Source: Gnomoniopsis sp. IMI 355080 (lineage: Eukaryota; Ascomycota; Sordariomycetes; Diaporthales; Gnomoniaceae). From it: DNA of 64,000 nt. Positions 1-12,022 of the stretch are shown piece by piece. The notes under the pieces were generated by a model that made no database searches, was not told the origin of the DNA, and worked only from the letters and a program-made list of their open reading frames with translations. The translations under genes were made by a program, and so were the position numbers. The DNA lies in the NCBI GenBank assembly GCA_027946555.1, contig JAPEVC010000101.1:1-64000 (forward strand), read 5' to 3'. The stretch's first letter is position 1. Each line of letters begins with the position of its first letter.

Positions 1-1404
1 GGGAGGGGGTGGGTAGATAGATTGTGTACGCAGTAAGGTTTACAGGTGGGCCTGGGATTTGTTCCGCGGGACGGGACGGGCTCGGCCCGGGCTTGATTAT
101 TGGATACCAGTATCAGCGGAGTTGTTCCAATGCGCAGGTGGTGGAGACAAGCTTCTTAACTACTATCTACTATCTACTGGGCCTAGATTCTTCCCGAGTT
201 CTTCCCGAGCTGCATTTTCACTTACCTAGTGATTCAGCCTCGTATGTTTCAGCACGCTTTGCAGAATACATCAAACCGAATCAGACGGGAATTACTACTT
301 TTGATCTATAGCGAGCAGTCATTGTGGAGACGGAAGCACTATGCAAGATTGAGTTTTGTGACGGCCGTAGTGCAAAGTTCTATGCATCTTACTGTGTGTT
401 GCAATGTTGCAACACCCAACGAACAGATGAGATTTCCCTTGGTATAAGCTAATCGCAAACTCATCAGGTACGCTCCAACTCAATCCTTCAAGACGAATAG
501 CAGAGAGTGTGTGTCAACCTATTTTGGAGATGATGTTATATTGAAAAGCTTAACCACACACACAAGTCCGGTGACGAGTCATGAAGCCAAGGCACGCCCA
601 ATCCGACTCATGCGCAAACGACGGACTAGTCTGTGCCCGTTCATAGCCAGGCAAGCAGATGGTGAAATGTCTATTCCGATTCGATAGACTTCCGAGTGCA
701 TGTTGCTACCCTTCCTGCTAAATGGGCCCTCTTCCGCTTCTTGCACAGGGAATACGCCATGTTCGACTCGGGTTTTATACGGCCGAGTTCCAAGTTTGCA
801 AAACTATTCTCCAGGTGAGATCTGATCTGTCAAGGACCAAGGTTGGTGTCAATTCTAGTCTGCTACTATGTGGGCGGAAAACTATGCCACAGGTCATGCT
901 ATGATGCTTGAAGTTCGTCTTCGGAGGTCACTGAGGTCAGCACCGAAGTGTTGGTAAATAATGCGGATTGCATGTAATGGAGGGCTTGATCTCAGTCGAA
1001 GATTACGCAATTCGTACACTACGTATGAACAACATCGTGAAGACTACATATGGGCATACCTAGGTAACCCTTCTTGTCGTCCACCGCACCTCTTGCCCGT
1101 CGGAATGTCTTCTCCGACAGCCCACTCAGCAGAAGACGTGCTAACAACAGCTCGCTTAGATGACGACGTCTCATCGTGGACTTCCAGGTTTTGAATTGTT
1201 TGCCAGTACGGACCCTCGATCCCAACGCCCCGGGATGACCGCTCCAAGTATGTGACTGCCCCACTCCAACTGCGACTGGTAGAGTTCGCAAACTACGACG
1301 CAAGTGCGTCTATACCCTCTTCTAGACTTGTCTTGACGGAAAAAGACTCATCCAAGCACCCTAGAACCAAGTCGCTTGCTGAAAGTTGAGCCAAGCTCAC
1401 TTAT
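1..1404. other. No recognisable gene
   Basis: Only short open frames (under 100 codons) with no recognisable domain, no convincing splice chain and no low-complexity protein signature. I see no tRNA or repeat here. It may contain the far flank of a gene lying outside the left edge. Confidence 0.6.
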
Positions 1405-2208
1405 TCAACCGAGACCAGCCTCGACGACCCACGTAGCCAGTGCTGTGTCTAAACTCATGTCGTAGAGATCGCTGTATCTGGTGTAATGCTTGCGAAGCTT
1501 CTCTCTAAACGGCGTCTGTTCCAGAGACCGTTCTCTTTCGCACTGTTGCTCCAGATCTTCAATGAGCCGCAATCTCAGGAGCTCTGTGGATGCGCGGTGC
1601 TTTTGGGTGACCTCGGCACGAATTGGCACGGGTTGGTCAATGACTTTTCGAAATTCTTCTCGAAGACTCAGTGCTCTTGTCCTCTCAAATTGGGAAAGTT
1701 CACTCTCCGTCTTTGTTACCCAATAGTCTTCATTCAATAGTGCTCTGATCCTCTGATATTCTCGAATGATGGCTTGTCGTTCACGTTCAGCCACTTCCTC
1801 GCGCGAGCTGGCCCTGATCCGCATATGGCTGAGTGACGTTGCAAGAAGCTCGTCCTGCATTGGTGATGAAGATGTTACTACTGTAAAGCCGCTCATGGAA
1901 CTGTCGGGAGTAGATAGTTCCGCTATATCTTTTAGCGTCATGACTGCAAGTGGTCTTGGGATCGCAGGTTCCCTGAGCTCGTCGTTCGTCAATCTGGAGG
2001 ATACTTCCGCTTTCTGATATCGCGACTGAATGCCCTCGTAGTTCATGTTCCCCTTTGAAACCATACTTAGTCTCCGAGAGATCGACCGGTAGTCACCCGC
2101 CATTCTTGGGATATCACCTTGCGGTTCGGTGTGATCATGGGAGATCACTGTGACTGTTGGGGGTGTTTTCCCAGATTCTATAGGTATAGGTTCCGCTTTG
2201 GAAGACAT
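1405..2208 (-). CDS. Unknown protein, charged helical C-terminal half
   Basis: Single-exon frame of 267 residues with an ATG at 2206-2208. I do not recognise the family. The N-terminal half (about 1-125) is Ser/Thr/Pro-rich and probably disordered. From about residue 135 to 245 it becomes a long Arg/Glu/Gln/Leu-rich stretch (REEVAERERQ, then LIEDLEQQCERERS) with the pattern of a coiled coil or long amphipathic helix. No signal peptide or membrane segment is visible. The opposite strand also has two 78-84 residue open frames under the same DNA, which I take as shadows because they lack the sustained charged pattern. Isolated between gene-poor stretches, it could be lineage-specific. An upstream exon cannot be excluded. 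Confidence 0.55.
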   Translation of the reverse strand: MSSKAEPIPIESGKTPPTVTVISHDHTEPQGDIPRMAGDYRSISRRLSMVSKGNMNYEGIQSRYQKAEVSSRLTNDELREPAIPRPLAVMTLKDIAELSTPDSSMSGFTVVTSSSPMQDELLATSLSHMRIRASSREEVAERERQAIIREYQRIRALLNEDYWVTKTESELSQFERTRALSLREEFRKVIDQPVPIRAEVTQKHRASTELLRLRLIEDLEQQCERERSLEQTPFREKLRKHYTRYSDLYDMSLDTALATWVVEAGLG

Positions 2209-4129
2209 TTCAGCTAAGTGTGGGCTTTTGTGTTGAATTTAAGAAAGATTGTAATGCTTAAGTACGGTTGATGAGAGATTTCTGAATTGTCAACCTTTGG
2301 GCTTTGATAAAAATATTCGATCTTGTACGGTCCAGGACAGAAGGCCGTTCAATTTATTTTGCACTTTTGGCACCTAGCTGGAAGTCTTACTAGCGCTTGT
2401 CCATAGAGTAACCAGTGCCAAACCGGCTCGAAGCCAATTGTTTTAAATACCTGCTAACTTTCCCACCGCGCTCCACCAAACTTTTTCTTGGACGGCGATG
2501 ACAATACGGAAAAGGGCTGGGCGTAGCTTGAGTTGGAAGTAGGCATTTGTGTTGAGCGATTCGCGGTTCTCTAGATCGACATATTCGAGTCAAGTGTCAG
2601 AGAAACCGCGTCCTTCTATTGTAGTGGTCTCGCTTTGAAGATGGCGTTTTCCTCTGGCTCGCGATACCCGAGGCCGTATCGATCTCATCTCCTCATCATA
2701 ATTTGAGTGACGAGGTCCCGTTGGCATCTATGCGCGGCATCTTCGAGACCTGGCAGCCTTACAGACCCGCGCAACACAGAAGCGAGTGCTCCACAGTGCC
2801 ATTAGATCGAGAACATCTGCCTACCATGGCCAAAATAGCGAGCGTCTAACATTGCTTAGCACAGTGAACTTACCCAAGCAAGCAGCTCTAATAAATCCAA
2901 CACATGCCCACAATCGTGCTCATTAGGACATCTCAAAGCAGCCCGTCAAATTGTTAGCGTATGGCAATATATCATGTGACACCAAGCAAACATACTAGAC
3001 ACGGGCAACCCATGCAACACTATTGTAGAAACGCGAGATGTCAAGCACTAGCCATCACAAAATAGACAGGCCTTGGATCTAAATCAGATGTAGCAAAACT
3101 TCAGAATTACATATGTATGGTTGACTGGAATGTATCAATTCGATTCCGGCAGGCTGGAAGTTCATCATTTCTTTTCAGCTCAACCTGAACTTGGATAGAG
3201 TAAGTATGTCTAATGAAACTGATATGTTGATTCATTGCATTTAAATCGATATATTCGGTGGCTAATGGTTAGGTAGCAGGTACAACAGGACGATCGGATA
3301 ATATCAGCATGAGTACATATTTGTTTCGAACCTAAAGAGGAGTCCTAGAAGGCACAGAGTTCCGAAGCGCCAATCCATGTGTCGGAAGCTAAAGACGGTT
3401 GAATCCTTGTGTTGTGACAACGCCGTGTTTTTTAAGCCTGGAATCTCCCACAACCTGAGGTCTACCATACTCAGTACTCTAGAAAGTAGCACGGTAATCA
3501 TGTGGTGGAATTCTATGATTAAGTGGGCACACACATAGCCTCGGCTTGTCCCACTGAAAGAAATTGATAATGGTAGTGATCGCCATGACTGCTATGTACC
3601 ACCTATGCAGTACTAGTGATCTCCCACCATTGCTATGTCTAACACAATGCCAAAAATTTGACGATCCAACGGGGTTGACGGGCTTCATGCACTTCCGCAC
3701 TAGACTCCACTGCTATCTCGGACTAAATCGCGGATGTTACACCGCAGGGCGAATGCTCTTGCAACGATAGCTGGGACGTCTTAACGCGTGTTCCTCAGGA
3801 TCATCCGCCTGCCTTTTAGCATGCGACCCTTTGGAAGGTCGCAACCAACTGCAGAAATGGTATCACCTTACCAAGTTTCGTGTTAACCTCTTACATATTA
3901 TGTTGGCGGTTCAAGGACCCACTCAGAGTAATTTGGCTTGCTTATCCCCTATCGTCTTGCATCCACCTGCATACCATCCTGCATCAAGTTTCGGCGAGCT
4001 CAGTGACTGTAGATCGAGCAAACGACGCTGCTGGCTCACGGTTTGCGTGTCTGTGACCGTACCGCTCAACGCCATTTTCATCAACATTCTGAGCTCGCAA
4101 ACAGAACTGTGACTAGCAATCCTACAACA
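2209..4129. other. Intergenic, no gene seen
   Basis: About 1.9 kb with only short frames under 100 codons on either strand and no recognisable domain. Part of the right end must be the promoter and leader of the adenylation-enzyme gene starting at 4130. Confidence 0.6.
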
Positions 4130-5959
4130 ATGGGTTCCACGGTGAATGATAACCCGTACGGGTTGAAGCTGTTCATTACAATGATTGAGGAGAAAGCGGC
4201 CTTGATCCCTTCGCATACATGGCTACGATTTCCAGGCGAGGACTGGGAGAACAACGGCTATACTACAGTGACTTGGAGGCAATACCTGAATGGGATTAAC
4301 AAAGTGGCCCATTGGCTGGATCAGACTTTAGGCAAGTCATCCGACAATGATGCCGTTGCGTATGCCGGTCCCAACGATATCCGCTATGCGCTGATTTGGG
4401 CGGCTGTAGTCAAGACAGGCCGGAAGGCGAGTGCATACAACGCCATTGTCCATGATATATTCCAAACTGACATCTCCCCTAGTTGTTGGTCTGTGACGGC
4501 AGGATCACTGGAGAGGGTCTGAAGGGTCTGTTGACGGCGACCCAGGCAAAGGCCTGGCTATTTGCTGATGATCGCTGGACGCTGGACGCAGCAAGTGTCC
4601 AAGGCGTCACGACTAAACAGCAATCGTTCCCATCTCTGAGATGGTGTCTGGATGCGGATGAGGCTGCAGATTATCCCTACAATAAAACATGGGAAGAGGC
4701 GAAAGATGACGAGATTCTCATCATCCACACATCAGGAACTACAGGCAAGATATTTGAGCCCTGCATTTTTGTGCTATGATGGTGCTAACTAGAAGCTATG
4801 ATCAGGATTTCCAAAGGCGATATGGTGCACGAACGGTTTTATCGCTAACCAACAGATGGCCAAGGTTGTGTCCAAAATCTACTGGCCGCAGGTTTTCTTT
4901 GCAGATGTTCAGGCCAAACGGGTTGGGATCAGTGCGTACCCACCCAAATGGGGTGCGGGACTTGGTTATATGGTGATGTATCCCGTATTCGCCGACCATG
5001 TCACCGTCGTTCTGCCGGCAGATACCATAGGTCTGCCCCCAGATCTCTTTAAGAAGGTTTTGCGCTGGAATCCGGATGTCGAAGGCCTCCATGGCCCGCC
5101 ACAGACCATCGCAGGGCTCTGGAAGGATCCCACTACACAGCCGCTTCTCAAAGAGCTACATTTCATTATTTACGCTGGCGCAGCAATGGACCAGACTATA
5201 GGCGACGAAATTAGCTTGCATACAAGAGTCATGCCGCTCATCGGTTCCACAGAGGGCGGGTTGCGGTTCTACCCCGTTGCGAAGGATAGGAAGCTATGGA
5301 ACACCTTCGCGTACATCGCTGAGGGTCCCCATCGTATGGTCAAGCGCAAAGGCTATGGTGATGCTGAAGATGGCTCAGACGACCTTTACGAGCTGGTCAT
5401 AGACAGACCGGCGGATGGATCGCGAGGCTGGTTCTTCGGCACCTTTTGGAATTTGAGGTGGTACAAGGATGCCAACGCTGTGGAAACGAGAGAACTTTAC
5501 TCCCCAGTGACCGATCTCGATGGTACCACACGCTGGGTCTTTAGAGCCCGAACGGACGATTTGACCAAGTTGAGTTTCTTGGCCAAGTTCAATGCCGCTC
5601 ATATCGAAGCAAGAATCCTTCGCCACCCCTACGTCAAGCATGTCCTCGTCGGTGGTGAAGGGCGACCAGCACCGTACGTACTGATCGAGGCCAAAGACGA
5701 GTTGCTTGGTCAAAAGCCTGCAGAAGAACTGCTCAATACTATCTACAGCGAGATAGTGGCGCAAGCAAACCAAGAGGATATCGGCGAAATCAAGATTCCG
5801 CGGCAGACGGTGTTCCTTGCAAAGAAGGAGAAGCCGTTCAAGATCAGTCTGAAGGCGTTGGTGTTGAGACGAGAGACAGAGGCCGAGTATAGGGAAGAAA
5901 TCGACAAGATCTACGCAGATTTTGAAGCGGACCGAAGTGGTGCAAAGGATGAAAAGTGA
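4130..5959 (+). CDS. Stand-alone NRPS-like adenylation (AMP-binding) enzyme
   Basis: Exons 4130-4426, 4483-4744 and 4806-5959 give 570 residues. It should activate a carboxylic acid with ATP to an acyl-adenylate. Visible ANL-superfamily signatures are the A3 phosphate loop HTSGTTGFPK (about 181-190), A5 GSTEGG, an A7/A8-like RTDDL region followed by KFN, and an A10 lysine in PFKISLKALV near the C terminus. Unlike most fungal NRPS-like enzymes there is no carrier (GGDS-type) domain and no reductase or thioesterase after it: the stop follows A10 by about 45 residues. Both introns need GC donors (AAG|GCGAGT and ACAG|GCAAGA): only these keep the conserved VKTGRK-LLV and TSGTTG-FPK junctions in frame. 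Tail-to-tail with the MFS gene (125 bases apart). The substrate cannot be told by eye. Confidence 0.85.
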
Positions 5960-6084
5960 GGCACTGATTCCTACGCACTCGTAACAAAGGCAATCAAATC
6001 AAGTACAGCATGATTTCGCCATGTGCTCGGTGTCGCCCCAGGAATTGCGAAATCAGATCAACCTCAACCCGAACGCTACATATC

Positions 6085-8264
6085 TTATACTTCCGGGAAG
6101 GGCAAATTATCCGCCTTGCTCACACGCCTGCCACCAACCGCTTCGCGATCCGCAGCTAGCGTCTGCGCAAATTTGCTCCTCTCGCGGATCACGGGCCCCT
6201 TCCAGTAGAACACATAGATGGGAATGACCACCCTGAGATTGTGCATTAGCACAGTTGATATAGTCGCGAAGTTACCAATGGATATATACTCACAGACAAG
6301 AAAGACACGATAGAATAGTGCTAGCGTACTCCGTTGGGTACGTGCTTCCAATGTTGGAGTACATGGGGATAGCGAACATAGCTGAGATTCCTGCGAGAAA
6401 GTCCCGAGCAAACGCATCTAGTACGACAGGACGTATTAGCATCCGATGAGCCTGAGTTGAGACTGACTGGGATGATTCTTTCCAAAACACAGCAAGAGGA
6501 TAAGAGCAACGCGAGGAAGTGGAACTTACTGCCTCCACAGGCCGAGGCCGAATAAACACCATACGCTGCGATCATATAATCGACAGAGGAGAAGTAGATG
6601 GCGTAGTTGGCTATTCCAATTAGACACGAGAAAATCATCGGCGCGATCCAATGCACGCCGCGACTTGGGCCTAGCGAAGTCCACGCAAATCCCATGAGGC
6701 CGATCGGTTCGAGTGGCGCGACCCATAGGAGCCATTTCAGCCGCCTCTCCGCCGTATGGCAATTCGGACCCTTTACCTTGCGCGTCCGCTGGTCTTTCGA
6801 GATCCAAGGAACGTAGGAGAAGTAAGCCAGAAAATATGCCAGGTTGATTGGAATGAAAGCCCATGCCTTGGCGAGGACATTGAAATTCCACTGGTCGTAT
6901 ACCGGGCTGAAGCCTTCCAGAAAGATGAAGATGATGGCGTCTGAGAAGCCCGAGAGTAGCGACAGGCAGAGTACGATGGGCTCCCGCAAAAACATCTCAA
7001 AAGGCCGGAGCCAAATTCTACCAGCCTCTTTGAGAGAGATCCGCGGCTTTTTGAGCTCGTTAGGGCCGTAGATATCCTCTATGCCTTCTTTACGGCGTCG
7101 TTTGGCTTCCCGGTCCATGATGATGGTCGATCGGCACTCGGGCATGAAGAAGTGCACGAGTTGAACGGATGCGCCAAAGATGAGCTGTATATAGAAGTTC
7201 CAATGCCAGGAAAGGTCTTTGAAGCGCATTTCAGTTAGCTGAGGCGCAAGAATGAAGTTACGACTGGGCGGGTCAAGGCAACCTACAGTACTGGATTGGA
7301 CCACCAATCACGCCACCAATGCTTGTTCCTATACAGGATGACAACACGATGAATGCTAAAGGCCACTGTTGGTCTTCTGGCTCGTATAAATCAGCGACAA
7401 GACCGAGAGTCACACTGCCACCAGCTGTCGACAGACCACCCTAGAAGTTGTCAATAAGATTGATATGAATTTTTGAGGTGCATTATGCCAATTTTGGGCT
7501 TACCAACGCTCTAGCAACAACGATACTGCCAAAATTCGGCGCAAATGCCGCGGGCAGCTGCCAGATGTTTATGAGAAACATTGACAGCTGCAAAATTGGC
7601 CATCTTCCAAATTCCTCACTCCACGGCGCCCAAAGCTCACAGCCGAATGAGTACATTACGAGATAGATACATTGACCCACTCGAGCGGCCTGTTCGCTGA
7701 CGCCAAAGTGGTCGGCGATGGGTGTCACTGCGTTTGGGAAGACCGAAGTGTTGAAATTCATGGAGATTTGGATCGCAGCAATGACCTGGTACCATGGAAG
7801 TCAATGATTGTCTCACAAAGCTTGCTAGACACCAAGGTAGTATCTCCCGGAGAGGAAGTGAAGAAAAAAGGGGGGGGGGGATGCGGCGGGCGGCCTCGCT
7901 CGCACACACTCTCGGGCCAAATTGAGGACGAAAAAGCAATGGATGTCAGCACACGTACACTCAGAAACCCCCATTTCTTCCATTTTGGCCAGCTGTATGC
8001 CAGAATATCGTAGCAGTCATCTTCGGTGAGCTCGCGCTTCCCATCCTCTCTAGGAATCGATTTCCAGCGGCTGGGCAGGCCCGCCAGACTACTTCGAGAC
8101 CGGACGTTACTTCCATTTCGCGGTGCTTCCAAGTTGCCGTTGGATCGGTGACCTGTGCCAGGTGGAATATTGAAAGGTGGCTGGTTTAGCAGCTCAGGGT
8201 CTTCTTCCAACAGGTCCGATGATGCCTTCTCTCTGTCGCGGATATTACTGTCAGAGGAGTCCAT
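6085..8264 (-). CDS. MFS drug:H+ antiporter-like transporter (DHA1 type)
   Basis: Six exons: 8264-7959, 7785-7504, 7440-7287, 7216-6530, 6417-6294 and 6232-6085, total 566 residues. A major-facilitator multispanning exporter of the plasma membrane type. Evidence is an about 100-residue cytosolic N-terminal arm, then the hallmark order: ISMNFNTSVFPNA in TM1, ARALGGLSTAGGS in the TM4 region, NFYIQLIFG in TM6, the central loop RSTIIMDREAKRRRK, later YSASACGGNAFARDFLAG and the C-terminal PIYVFYWKGPVIRERSKFA. All junctions are in phase with GT-AG borders. Intron 1 (7786-7958) is long at 173 bases and carries an 11-base G tract. It ends 125 bases from the convergent adenylation enzyme, so export of that enzyme's product is a possible but unproven role. 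Confidence 0.85.
7870..7880. repeat. G homopolymer, 11 bases, inside MFS intron 1
   Basis: Uninterrupted run of G on the + strand preceded by an A-rich run. It lies in the first intron of the transporter, so length variation would not change the protein. Confidence 0.9.
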
Positions 8265-8971
8265 GATACACACAACGGGGCAAGACAACTTGCAAAACCA
8301 ATAGACGCTGAAGTTGAGGTGTGAAGAGACTTCAGTGAGCGGCACACGAGGCTTCGGGTATTGTTGAACTTTATGATCATTTTTTTTCTGCGTGAAGTGC
8401 ACCTGTTCAGTGCAAATGACGTTCTGTGCAGAAGAAATCCACACATGACGTACAGCGGCAAAGGATGGCATGTAGTATTGATAGTCCTTCAGAGTCAAAC
8501 AAATACCGCGCCGTGTGGTGTTTGTGCCCAGCATGATGTCAGGTGAGTCCACATTTCTTTGCGGGCCTGACGATCGGACTCGGTGTCTGCCGTTGATTTC
8601 AAATAATATATTGTGATACAAGCATTGAACTTGAGCATGCATCACGTAATGAATTAGCTGGCCTTGATCAGTAAAATCTAATCATTTTATATATGTAGGT
8701 AGAAGGAATGATACTTAGTACAGAAGCCCAAGCCGGCCTCAACTGATCTCGGGAGTCTGTCAGAGTTTTGTCTATGTTCGCTTTATACAACAAAAAGCAA
8801 TAACATTTACCACCTTAGCAGTTGGCGGAGTGCGGAACATCCCTGACTTGCTGCAAATATCTCCCAAGGCATGCACTCAAGCCTTGATCCGTCATGATCT
8901 GCCACCTAATCTCTGGGTGAGCAGCGCCAGCGGCAAGTTAAACCGCTTTCATGTCAAATACTGAAGACAGC
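8265..8971. other. Intergenic between MFS and TRK genes
   Basis: Holds the promoter of the leftward MFS gene (start 8264) and the 3' flank of the leftward TRK gene (stop 8972). No further gene seen. Confidence 0.6.
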
Positions 8972-11342
8972 TCACTCGACACTCATCCTCCGACCAGTCA
9001 GGCTCCTGCTCCTCCGGATTCGATGATCATCCTCCTCATCGCGGTGAAGCTTATCGCCTGGTAACCTCACCGCTCTGTCCAGCGCTACAGGCAATCCTCG
9101 GTGACGGCCCCTGAGCATGACTAGACACAAGACCAACTTACTTCCAGTGTACCAGCCACCCGAAAAGCTGTAGGCCTGATTGGGCAGACCTATGCTTATT
9201 CCAACGGTCCCGTACGCCGAAACCACCTCAAAGATGACATTGAACACACTGTAGGTGACGGGGTCATCCAGAAAATGTCGGGTCTCAATTATGCTGATGG
9301 CGAGCACAGCGAGGACAAGGAACCAGATGTCGTGCGAGATCTGGCCTTGAACCTGTTGGCGGACGAAGTTGAGACGACCATCTGTATTGTTGTCTTGCGC
9401 GGTGACACCCACGCCGTGCAGAGCAAAATGGTGCTTGAAGGCGCGGGAAATCTGGGCAGCTCTCGTCTGGCCGCGTCGTTGAGCACTCATGGCGCTGTTT
9501 TGCCTTTGAAGGCCGACAGACGATTGCTTGCCCTGCTCTGGGTCCATTACTGGATCTGGGTCATCCGCATAGATGCCTAAGCTCCGTTCCTCATACACAT
9601 TTGAGTGCCGCATGGTGATCACTACCGGGTACACCGAGATGTACATCATGATCACGTAGAGAATTTGTAATCCAATGTAGACCCCTGATAAAGGGACGAC
9701 ATAGAAACCTCCTGACCGCACAGCTAGAGATATAGTCAGCAGCTGTATAGCACATTTAGGGAGAGCGCCGCAGTGACGTACCTATGGCTTGAAAGAGCCC
9801 GTCGATGACCCGGGAACCCACAGGGATAGCCTCAATGATAGGATTGCCCAAGTTGAGAATCTCAAAGCTAATCCAGTCCATGAAGTTAAGAAGAACGACC
9901 ATAAATAAGAGCCACCAGGTTTGGCGGGCGGGAAACATGTTGGTGTAAACACGTCGGGGGTATTTCAAGATCAATTGCAAGGTGCCTTTGAAGTCTTTGA
10001 AGTTTTCCTCTTCCGTTGTCAAGGATAGCATTTTCGCCATGGACCAAAAGATAAATCTCAAGAGAACTGGGTACGCGGTGTTACCTGCGAGAATCAGAGC
10101 CCCCATGACAATGAGAACGAAATAACTGTTCTGGAAGGGAATCATATTCGCGTCGAGAAGACCCATACCCGAGTTGTTGAAGGCAGACACGCCAAAGAAG
10201 ATACCAGTCCACCATGGATTGAGACCGTTGGCAATGGTAATCTCTGATTTGTTGTACGCAATCCAGGCTCCCAATGAAATAGAGCCCAAAAGCTGCCACA
10301 GGGCGAAGTAGAGAGGCACAACTATAGAAAGGAGTTTCAGCGCCCGATATTCATAGCCTCCTAGCTGCTCGCGTTCCTGGGTTGTTAGATCATGGAACTG
10401 TGCATTTCGACCCGCCTTGTGGGTGAGGACGCGGTGCACATCCGCATCGCCAGTGCCGGGCTCTGCCTGCTTAACCTCGTTACCCTCAATGTGTCTCCTC
10501 CTCGGTCGACTTTCATTGGCATAGACGCTAGCCGTGGTCCTGCCATCCCTATTTCCGAGTTGTGGCGGGTTATCCGCAAAGGTGATTCGGTAATGGGGGG
10601 AAGGCAATGCATCATGTAGTTGCTGCTCGCCGACTCCCCCCTCTGTGGCTTGTTCTTCTGAGCCTCCACGGCTTCGAAGGGGAGCCGTGCTCCGATGGTT
10701 AGACATCTCAGTAGGTCCGACATTAGAATCTTGGCTGCTACCGTTTGTCTCCAGCTTTGATTCTACGCCAATCGGTCCGACATCAGCATCTTGGCTGCTA
10801 CCATTCGTCTCCACCTTTGATCCCATGCCAACGAGAATGCGATCATCCTGTGTCGTGGTCGTAGCCCTGTTTGTCGTCATCGTCCTGAAGAATGGGAGGG
10901 CGAGGCTAAGGGAGCTCCCAGTTCTGCGAGCCTTTTCGGCCTTGACTATGTCCTCGAAACGAGATTCAAAAACATGCAAGCGGAAGGCAACGGTCCAGAT
11001 GGAGACCCAGATGGCCCCGCCAAATAGGATGAGTAGAAATAGGAGCACTTGTTGCCAAGTGGTCATCTGGCTTAGATTGACCGTGTTCAAGCCAGCCTCT
11101 GTCATGGCCGAGACGCTAAGAAACAAGCTGTCGGTGTAGCTGATGCTATAGGTCGGATTTGATGAGCCCCAGAAGATGACCGAGGTGAGCAAAATGACTA
11201 CTATGAAGTAGGCGTAATGAAGGGTGATGAAGTTTAGCGGCGGCAGGAAGCCACGCAGCTCATGGAGATTTTGGGCGGCCCGAGGATGCTCGGTCGTGAA
11301 GTTCGCCCACCAACGTGGTTTCCAGCCGCTGGGGCGCGCCAT
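8972..11342 (-). CDS. trk1: TRK-type potassium transporter
   Basis: Two exons (11342-9782, 9723-8972; GT-AG intron 58 bases) encode 770 residues. A high-affinity K+ uptake protein of the plasma membrane. Visible are the first membrane/pore pair near residues 40-115 (SLFLSVSAMTEAGLNTVNL is a typical pore loop), a long hydrophilic cytosolic loop (about 135-330), then several hydrophobic segments with the later pore loops (GVSAFNNSGMGLLD; DGLFQAIAVRSGGF; SAYGTVGISIGL) and the family ending MLRGRHRGLPVALDRAV. The intron falls inside the third pore region and splicing restores it. The hydrophilic loop contains a tandem 20-residue duplication. The + strand frames over this gene are shadows. Confidence 0.92.
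10714..10833 (-). repeat. Two 60-base tandem units within the TRK cytosolic loop
   Basis: Units start at 10714 and 10774 with an exact 60-base period and clear similarity with scattered substitutions. In the protein they read (V/L)ETNGSSQD(A/S)(D/N)VGP twice. The 20-codon length keeps the frame. Confidence 0.85.
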
Positions 11343-12022
11343 GATGCCCAGTCAGAAGGCAGGAGAAGGAGGAGAGGGAGGAGGAGCGAGGGTCGCGAGG
11401 CGTCAGATCTGGTATACGAAAACGGCGAGAAGCATCACCAGCTGGTTGAGGTTCAGTTGGGTTGGGCCAATTCGACCGTAGTAAGCTGCAGGGAGCTGGG
11501 ATATCATGCCAGCTTTCTGAGGATGACTGTACGAAGATGGTGCAGAGACATGGTGGTCGACCTGGTAGCGGGCGGTCACGAGAGAAAGGCTAGAGCGATG
11601 CCAGGATCCTCAACGAGGTATGATGGGAAAGGAGCCCGGTATTAGCACAATCCGTTCATGATACGCGTTCGGCTGCGTTGTGATACTCAAGAGTGCAGTG
11701 AAGTGGATGCGAGATGAAATCTGGTTGTTGTGAAGACACTGTGTATACCAACAACAATATGAATTGGGTTCTGAAAATCCCCAATCCCGTCAGCAGGGTA
11801 GTGCTCACCGCCGCGCCACTCACCTTACTCCACTAATCCCTGCCACCCTTGGAAGTGTCAAACGTCAAGTCTTAAAAAAGTCGGGTGTTTGGAGACTGAC
11901 TCTCGTCGTACCAACTTGCACGTACAAAAACACGTGCGAGATATTCCACCATACTGTAAGTGAGGATCACAAAGGCTCCTTTTCGTGTCTGAACAATCGC
12001 AACGTCCATGATACTTCCTAGA
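11343..12022. other. Intergenic between TRK start and yth1 stop
   Basis: Contains the TRK promoter and 5' leader (11343 onward) and the 3' flank of yth1. No gene seen. Confidence 0.6.

Noticed and set aside
755..790. GTTCGACTC word resembling a tRNA internal promoter B box
   Set aside because: I could not fold the surrounding bases into a cloverleaf or pair an acceptor stem, and the A box is missing.
4406..4482. Alternative GT-AG first intron for the adenylation enzyme (donor GTAGTC at 4406)
   Set aside because: It is in phase but would delete the conserved VVKTGRK segment; the GC donor at 4427 keeps it.
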